From positions 124,001 to 188,000 of the forward strand of contig JACDTU010000028.1 of NCBI GenBank assembly GCA_022376465.1: DNA of 64,000 bases, read 5' to 3'. Shown piece by piece: positions 57,401 to 64,000 of the stretch (positions are counted from its first letter, which is position 1; every line of letters starts with the position of its first letter). The translations under genes were made by a program, and so were the position numbers. Source of the DNA: Cubamyces lactineus. Taxonomy: Eukaryota; Basidiomycota; Agaricomycetes; Polyporales; Polyporaceae. Under the pieces are notes generated by a model, which saw only the letters and a list, made by a program, of their open reading frames with translations, searched no databases and was not told where the DNA came from.

Positions 57401-58109
57401 AGCGGCAGAGCAGACGTCAGCTGCAGATATTGGTCCTCAAATACCAAAGGGAACCCGTCGAGCGCCGTGCTATTGTCGTCGGGGATTACGGGTGGGATGG
57501 GCGTGGGCGGCAGAGAAGACGCCCGAGTGTCAAAGAGCGGCTGCGCGTCGGGCTCAGAGCGGCGAGTGATCCAGAACGCGAACGGGGAGGACTCGTAGTT
57601 GAAGACGAGGTCCGACTTTTGTTTCAGTGCCGGGTCGCCAGAGCCATGATCAAGTTGGATGACAGAGCTCGGGATTGTGAACTGGGAGTTCGCAGAGTCG
57701 TAGATATTCACATGGAGTCTGTGCCAGGTGTGTGAGAGACTCGTTAGACGGAGGCAGGACCATTCACCTACCGAGTCTGGGTATCATACGTCACTTCGAG
57801 TGTCAGGTCAGCAACATCGTGGCCGAACGCATTACAAGCCGGTCCAGCAAGGCTGAGCCGAGCGGTCAGGCCAGTCTTCGTCTCGTGCAAGCCCGAGAGC
57901 TTGTAGCCTATGGAGGACAGTTTGAGAACGTGCATTGGTTAACATGTAGAACACTATTCGTGCATACCTGGACATGAGGAGACGTTGCGTGAAAAGCCTG
58001 CGTCCGCGAGTATACCGTCCCCTAACAGAGTGTGTGTGAGGGACGTCGGCCTTTGTGCAGAGGCTGCGCGTCCCAGCAGGAGGGCGCCCGCCAGGAAGGT
58101 GGTCAGCAT
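54439..58109 (-). CDS. Secreted alpha-glucosidase, glycoside hydrolase family 31
   Basis: Releases glucose from alpha-linked ends of maltose, starch or related sugars. Fourteen minus-strand exons: 58109-57968, 57907-57772, 57718-57266, 57211-57128, 57072-56700, 56638-56567, 56509-56481, 56420-56357, 56299-56163, 56110-56024, 55994-55813, 55756-55269, 55203-55038, 54959-54439. They close in phase to 977 residues. The signal peptide is MLTTFLAGALLLGRAASA. The nucleophile aspartate is in WLDMNEVSSF (about 485) and the acid/base in HWLGDNFSKW (about 657). The GFGFHLCRWGY and GADTCGFN blocks are typical. Intron 13 contains a small tandem duplication (CTCATCCACTCATATATAC). It converges with the amidohydrolase gene, 124 bp apart. 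Confidence 0.93.
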
Positions 58110-59320
58110 GGCGAACGGTAGACAACGGAGAATGCGAAGTGATCCAGCGTCGTCGCGAGGGTCATTCTGCGAGATAGGGAGCTCTTTATACGTTCGAGCG
58201 AAGTATAGCGTCATCGTTGGAGGCATGATCTATGATGGACGAGCCTCGGATTGGATGTCCCCCGTCTGATTCAGAAGGACTTCGAGGTCAGGCGTACCCT
58301 GGGCCGACTGAAGGCCGCAGCGGTTCGCGTCGGGAAGCGGGATGCACGTTTAGCGTTTATGGCATCTGCACTGCAAGCACAGACCCCATGACTCTCACGG
58401 CCATCAATCATACCGGCCATGAATGCGGGGCGCGAAGAGTCCGTCGCTTCACAATATTGTCAAGAAGTCAGAAATTCATAGCCTAGACCGCTGTACGAGT
58501 AAGCAAGATAGTAGAACGCTGGTGGCATGTGAAGATGTCTGGACTGACTGTGGACGGAGGAAGGCGTTAGGATGGATCGCGGCGTCTACATGACGCGCTT
58601 GTAAACGTTGATGGTACCACATGATCGGTACCGCCGGAGCGCGCGGGCTTCAGCTTGAAGGCCTTTGATCTTTGCCAGATACTTTCTGGTACACTCAACG
58701 ACAAGCTTGGATGTGATTGCAACAGACGGGGAAAGCAGGGGAAAGCAGGGTCAGCTGGTTACTCGCCAGCGGTATAGCATGTTTCCGTTGATTCGGAGTA
58801 AGTAATGCACTCGCAATGTATAAATGCCACATTTCAGCTATGACCGTCAATATAAGCTCGCGACGATACGAGGCGTACGCCCTTGCTCATCATATAGTCC
58901 GCTTGTATGTATCTACACCTTTTCCTAATATATATGTACTCTTTCATGGGAGCTTGTAGCGAGACACCGTGACGGCAAGGGATACCTGATTGTGCAGTCG
59001 AAGGACACCATACGTGTTGCGCAGGAGACGCCCACAATGGCCTTTTGTCATCCAGCGTGCAGCCATCGACATACTATGTATGCTATCATGTTTGCATGGA
59101 CAAGAGGGTTTGCGACGACGCCTGTTCTTGGAGAGTTTCCAAAGGAGGACAAGAGCCACGTGGGAGAATTACCCGATTTGATGCCAGGCAAGATGGGCCG
59201 AAGGATCCGGACCGTCGTTCAGTCTCTGTCTCTCTCCTGGAGCTGTAAAGCTGCTTTCAGTGTCTCTCCATCTCCTCTCCCTCGACCCCTTGAACCCTCG
59301 CCACGGCCGCCTCCTCGCTC
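58110..59320. other. Divergent promoter region
   Basis: Separates the GH31 gene (minus) from the gene at 59321 (plus). Immediately upstream of the GH31 ATG a TATA-like sequence occurs on the minus strand near 58185 (TATAAAGAGCTCC). No gene seen; a short duplication GGGGAAAGCAGGGGAAAGCAGG lies near 58730. Confidence 0.45.
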
Positions 59321-62090
59321 ATGACCACCACCACCACAATTTGCGCGCCATGCCTAGAGGGCAGTAGCGACTTTGACCCAGCCGTCGCTACGGACATGCT
59401 TCCAACCCCACCCTCAACGCACACATCACGTTCAAGTTCTCCCGGTCCCGGGCATGCTGGTGCCGAAGCCACAGACGCGCCTGATACCTCTAACCACGCT
59501 AAGAAGAAGAAGAAGAAGAAAGCAAAGAAGAGCGCGAAGGGGAAAGACGCCGCGAAGGGGACTGGCGAACAGGATCAAGACCGCGACCGTCCTCCCGTGC
59601 TCTGCATAAGCCGCAACAAACATTGGAGGTATATCAGCTCGTACCATGTATGTCGCTACGTTGTTCACCCCAGTGTTGACTGTCTAACACACTGTGTAGG
59701 GACCATGGCTGCAGCTTCCGCTTGAATTGCTGGAATCGCTCCTACTCCTAAATCTCGACCCGGCTACGCTCCACGCAGCAGACACGAGATTACCCCCTCT
59801 CCCGCCTAACAACATCTCTGTGCCTCCTCAAAGACAACGCGACCGTGGTTTTGCAAGCCTCGGCGAATATTCTCCGCCCGATTCTCCTCGCACTACGTTC
59901 ACAGCCCTACCTCCGCCACCATCTCCATTCCCTCCACCGAGGCCGGGAAAGGCGACACCTCCCCCGATCGACCCAGGCGTCTTTAGGTCTGTGACCCACA
60001 TCCGACGCCTTATAGATGAAGCCGCCGAGCTTTCCGTGCGCGCGAGCTCCGGACTTTCCGCAGCCGCGCTAGGCTCCATGCGTGGTGGGCCCGGTATGAA
60101 TGGCAGCGCGTGGGCTACGGCGCAGTCTTTAGGACTGAACCCTCTTGGCGATAGTGGCAATGGGAGGAATGTTGCCATGTCCGCCATGCGGGTGCATCGC
60201 TTGCGGGCCTTGGCGGTGCAGAAACTGGCAGCTGCCTACAAGGCAGACGAAATCGCGTCGAGCGTGATGGTCATGCAGGGCGGCAGTGTATTCGATGATA
60301 TTGCAGAACGCGTCCTCAAAGTCGGTGCGTCTGCGCTATTGTTGGTGTTGAGTTGGAAATAACAAGAGCTCACGCACATGCGGTAGATCCAAATGACGTC
60401 GACGCTAGATACGTACATTTTTTCCATGAGAAAATACCCTCCAGGTCTGTGACATTTTCACGTGTGTCATCGGTCTCCTTGACCCCATAATCCGGTCAGG
60501 CAACTAGCCGAATCGACGTCGACACAAGTGCTTGACGAACTGATTGCTGAAAACCCACATCGACTCGAGTTCTTCCGCACTCGGGGCATCGTGCACTGCT
60601 TCCGGGACGAGTATGTACAAGCAGCAAAAGACTTCACCCACGCGCTCAAGGAGGCGCGCGCTCTCCGCAAAGCACGTTCTGCGCATATGAATGGCAACCT
60701 TGGCGACAAGCAGCGCGGTAAGGGTGCTAAAAAGAAGAAGGGCAAGGCCGGTGGCAGCAAGACCAATGGCCAGGCTCCGCCAAATGGGACGAGCGCCAGC
60801 GCAGGAGGGACTGACGCCGCGGACGGACCGGATAGCGAGTCTGTCATGCTCCATCCGTCCGTGCTCCCAGACGCGCCGGAGCCAATCGAGCCTCAATGTC
60901 TCTTCCTACGCGCTGCCGCATACCTGCAACATGCCGTTTTCTTGATTGAGGACGCCATTTTCAAGCTCGAGGGTATCCGCAAGGTCCCTTCGGTGGACGG
61001 CGCGGAGATGCGTCTGTGCTATGTCGAGAACGGCCGCTATGGAGGCGTTGAGATCGGCAACCCCGATGGCCCGCTAGGAAATCCTCATGGGGCGAAGCTG
61101 CAGGCCTACCGTGCAGTTCTCGCAGAACCTGCTTTCCGCGAACATATCCTAACCCTCGTGAAGAAGAGCATGCGGGACCACCGCCAGTTCCTCTCCCATT
61201 TCGACACCCTCGAGGGCGCCCCTGGATACGCCGACGCCGACATTGCGCAGCGCACCGAGTACGCGTTCCTGCTCTCCGAGTCGCTCCGCCCAGGCAGCCA
61301 GTCCTCCCCTCCACCCGTGCCCGACGCCCCGCCGATGTTCACGACATACCACCCGCTGCTGGTCGAATCGCACTTCTCGATCCTCATCGGCCACCTCATG
61401 CTCGGCGACTTCCCCGGGCTTCTCCCCGCATTCTCGCGCACGGCCGCGCTCGTCGACGGGCTTGAGGGCTACCCCGTCTTCCTGCCCCCGCGCTCGATGG
61501 CCCAGGCAGAGTTCGTCGAGGTTCTCGAGCGCCTCGCCAAGGGCTGGCGGAACGGCATCCAGCCCCATTCGCTCAGCCGTGCAAACTCGAAACAGCTCGC
61601 GATCGAGGCGCCGTCCCCCCTTTCCCCAAAGGCGAAGGCCGTCCACCGAATCCCGACCCCGCCTACCCCCGAGATGGACGCGTTCGGCGCGTCCGGGTCG
61701 TCATCACGCTCCTTTGGCGTGAACGGTTCGAGCTCGAGCTCGTGTGCGGCGGCGATGCACCCATGTTCGTCGTCCTCGGCGTACGACATGCCGTCTGCGT
61801 CAGCATCCTCGTCTTCCGACGACGAATCCCGGGAGGGCCTGGTGGAGGCGTTGGATGCCGCACGCATCCTCCTCGCTCCGGTGGCGAAGCGCCAGCGCGA
61901 GAAAGCGGAGCGCGCCGCGGCTGAGAAGGCTGGTGCAGGCGTCAGTGCGAAGAACAATGGCGGCGGTGGTGGCAACAGCAGCGCGAAGAAGCCGCTCAAT
62001 ATCAACATCCCGTTGCATGGCCCGCGGGTCGAGATTGTCCTCGCGTGGATGGCGGCTGTGTTCCTGTGCGAGCTGGACGGTGTAGCCTGA
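59321..62090 (+). CDS. Conserved protein of unknown function, possible TPR-like region
   Basis: Four exons: 59321-59647, 59700-60324, 60387-60444, 60500-62090, 866 residues with phases closing. The N-terminus has a lysine run (AKKKKKKKAKKSAKGK), followed by GPWLQLPLELLESLLLLN. A proline-rich stretch with many PPP blocks comes next. Helical segments follow: HRLEFFRTRGIVHCFRDEYV then AAKDFTHALKEAR, which read like a TPR unit. A second lysine run (GAKKKKGKAG) and a long helical region with PQCLFLRAAAYLQHAVFLIE come after that. The C-terminus is serine-rich. No enzyme motif, signal peptide or membrane segment is visible. I do not recognise the family with certainty; the basic runs could be nuclear or RNA-contact signals. 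Confidence 0.75.
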
Positions 62091-62448
62091 AGCTACCGGT
62101 ATCTTTTTATCCATTCATCTTCTTACGGGGTGTTGTACGTGGAAGTTGGGCCCCTCTAGGGGGCCCGGCCTAGGGCTTACCTGTACGACGTGCGATAGTA
62201 TGTTGTTCCATTCCGCTGGACGTATGTGTATTATTCTATGTATGGCCTACGATGGCGCTGTTGAGTATTCTTCCTTGTATGTACGCGATCGGGTATATGC
62301 GCCGCGTTCGTGTATTCCGTACAGACGTCTTGCTACAATATACCCCAGGTGTTGCGTAGCCCTCCCTCCACTTAACAGTAATACGCGAATGCTGTCTTGA
62401 ACGATCACAGTCGACTCCTACGCCCCTCGGCCCTTCAACGCTTACATG
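62091..62448. other. Short convergent intergenic region
   Basis: The 3' flanks of two facing genes; no feature recognised. Confidence 0.45.
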
Positions 62449-63298
62449 TCATCGTCTCTTGTGGTCTCCAGTAGCAGAAATCTCCACCTTGACCTGCTCC
62501 GCCGCGGAGAACAAAAGCCCGTTCACCCGAGGGAGCACAACGAAGCCCGCGACCGCCACGACGGCGAGCAAGAACGTCAGCGTGGGTACCAGCGACGCGG
62601 GCAAGACGCCGAGGTAGAGCGGCTCGACAAGCACTATGAAGGGCACCGGTTCGACGGTGCGTTTGACGTTCTCGGGGGAGGGCGTGAAGACGCCGCTGTG
62701 CACGACGCGGATCCGCGCGAATTTCTTGCGCGTGAGCGCTGCTGAGTGGTCTGGGGCGTCTTTTGAGTGGCCGAATCGTTCAGCTAGTTGCGAGGGGGAG
62801 TAGATGTCGATGAAGAAGTCGGCAGGGTGCTGTGTGGTGTCGCAAGTCTCAGCATTGATTGCTACATGGACGTGGATAGGTTATGATGCACATACCATCG
62901 CCGGCCATGAGACTCTCAGTGTGAACTTGGAGTACGAGAGCCATGGAGATGCGTCCAAGTCGACCGTAAGCCACGTCTCGTGTGGGCAGTCTCCTGGTAT
63001 ATTTCCTGAGATCGGCTCGCATACGGAGGCGATTGGCGTGTCAGTGGGAGCTGGTGATACGCGCAGAAGGACTTGCGCATGGAGTGGGCTAAGCACCGGC
63101 CTATGAACATGAGTCAGGACGAGCAGCCGCATATGAGTACGGCTACAGGTACCATTCATTCGTTTCCGCAAGGAGGACCTCTGATGCCTGTGATGCGTCA
63201 AAGTTGACGATCTCGGTATTCGCGAGGACCACATGCGCCGACTGCACGATGCAAAGCACTACCAGCGCCAGCCACAACTGCCATGACGCGGCGCACAT
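62449..63298 (-). CDS. Small type I membrane protein, function unknown
   Basis: Three minus-strand exons: 63298-63153, 63100-62896 and 62847-62449, 249 residues. The start at 63298 (MCAASWQLWLALVVLCIVQ) gives a clear signal peptide, followed by NTEIVNFDASQ. The lumenal part has paired cysteines (SVCEPISG, GDCPHETW). A single hydrophobic segment near the C-terminus (PTLTFLLAVVAVAGFVV) precedes a short basic tail ending GDHKRR. The topology suggests an ER or secretory-pathway type I protein. The size and layout recall PIG-X/PBN1 (GPI-mannosyltransferase subunit), but I see no diagnostic motif, so this is only a hint. The acceptor of exon 3 reads GAG, chosen because it alone keeps the frame. Confidence 0.68.
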
Positions 63299-64000
63299 CC
63301 AGGGCGTTTGGTCGTTCACCAAGATTACGGGCTCTCTTGGACTGTAAGCTCTCGGCGTGAGAAAACCTGGGGGCGCGGCCTCGGAACACCAATGCTTACT
63401 TTGACCCAGCGGACGGTGGATGTTTGAGCCAGTTGAACGTCACTGGCTAACGGCGTTTACACAAGCGTCGACGAAGATCCAAGAATTCGAAGCGCCCAAT
63501 TCATATAATAGGCACGACATGATCTGCGCCGTGTGAGAATCAAATGCGCGTTCTCGGCGACTTGGTTCATCGAAAGCTCTTCTATTCACTCTCGTTTATG
63601 GGAAGCAATAACAATTGGTATACGTTTTATACATTTCTCTACAAAACCATGGGCACATCCTCAGATCAGGCGCTGTTGAATGGCGTCTTTGGGAGGAGTC
63701 GATTGCGCTGTATGTAAACGGCATAAACCCCGGTTCGGGAGCGCAAGCCTCCACTGTGGGCACAAACACGGGTGAAAAACACCGGCGTGCCAAGTGAAAA
63801 AGCGTTTTCACCTCCCGCAGTGGTGATTCCGTGCAGGTGGTGAATTCTCAGTAAAATAACCACTAGAGAATACCCTTGTTATGTGGTGTATTTACCCACC
63901 AACATCCTGACAACCAGACACCTGCCGCGGGGAGGTGATTTTCACGACTAGGTCCCTGTTGTTTTTTGAAGTCTTGTAGACGACACTTCGACGCCAATGG
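63299..64000. other. Right-edge region, no gene seen
   Basis: The 5' flank of the membrane-protein gene, then about 500 bp with only short frames. Nothing is recognised up to the window end. Confidence 0.4.

Noticed and set aside
1..64000. CRISPR arrays, operons, phage or plasmid features
   Set aside because: Spliceosomal introns, TATA promoters and fungal retroelements mark eukaryotic DNA; no regularly spaced repeats were seen.

Overview
The window looks like nuclear DNA of a filamentous basidiomycete, most likely an agaricomycete. Coding genes are cut by many short GT-AG introns of about 45-110 nt. The gene set is fungal: a Lam/Ysp2-type sterol-transfer protein, a PX-domain AGC kinase, expanded F-box genes, secreted GH2 and GH31 glycosidases and small secreted cysteine-rich proteins. 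The mobile elements are a LINE and a Ty1/copia LTR element. There are no operons, Shine-Dalgarno sites or CRISPR arrays. I recognised no tRNA or rRNA gene. Species cannot be named from sequence alone.

Layout. 1-1863: 3' part of a GRAM/VASt membrane protein. 2.5-18.3 kb: an array of six paralogous secreted proteins (A and B on minus, C to F on plus). All have the same ten-cysteine spacing, and all share a promoter and 5'-UTR cassette. A 5'-truncated LINE with a perfect 16-bp target duplication sits between copies D and E. 18.9-23.5 kb: a seven-exon PX + AGC protein kinase (minus). 25.5-27.7 kb: an F-box gene (minus) with a 2-bp frameshift. 28.5-32.5 kb: a very large low-complexity protein (minus). 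34.9-41.2 kb: a complete Ty1/copia element (minus) with two LTRs that look identical, a 5-bp target duplication, and one in-frame TAA in an otherwise open gag-pol. 41.6-46.1 kb: two more F-box genes (plus); the first is a paralogue of the one at 25.5 kb. 47.0-47.5 kb: thioredoxin. 48.5-52.2 kb: secreted beta-mannosidase (GH2). 52.5-54.3 kb: amidohydrolase. 54.4-58.1 kb: secreted GH31 alpha-glucosidase (minus). 59.3-62.1 kb: a conserved protein of unknown function. 62.4-63.3 kb: a small type I membrane protein (minus).

The most unusual part is the ten-cysteine array. Six short genes of 94-106 codons keep the signal peptide, the cysteine ladder, the TATA-to-start block and a probable 5'-UTR intron, while the middle of each protein varies. 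This is the pattern of a young, tandemly duplicated, co-expressed secreted family. I cannot assign a function. Several ordinary genes here also show real splicing oddities: 10-, 18- and 19-nt microexons and a GC-AG intron. These are easily missed by automated gene calling.

Exon coordinates were worked out by hand from splice consensus, reading-phase continuity and family homology recalled from general knowledge. They are inferences, not transcript evidence.
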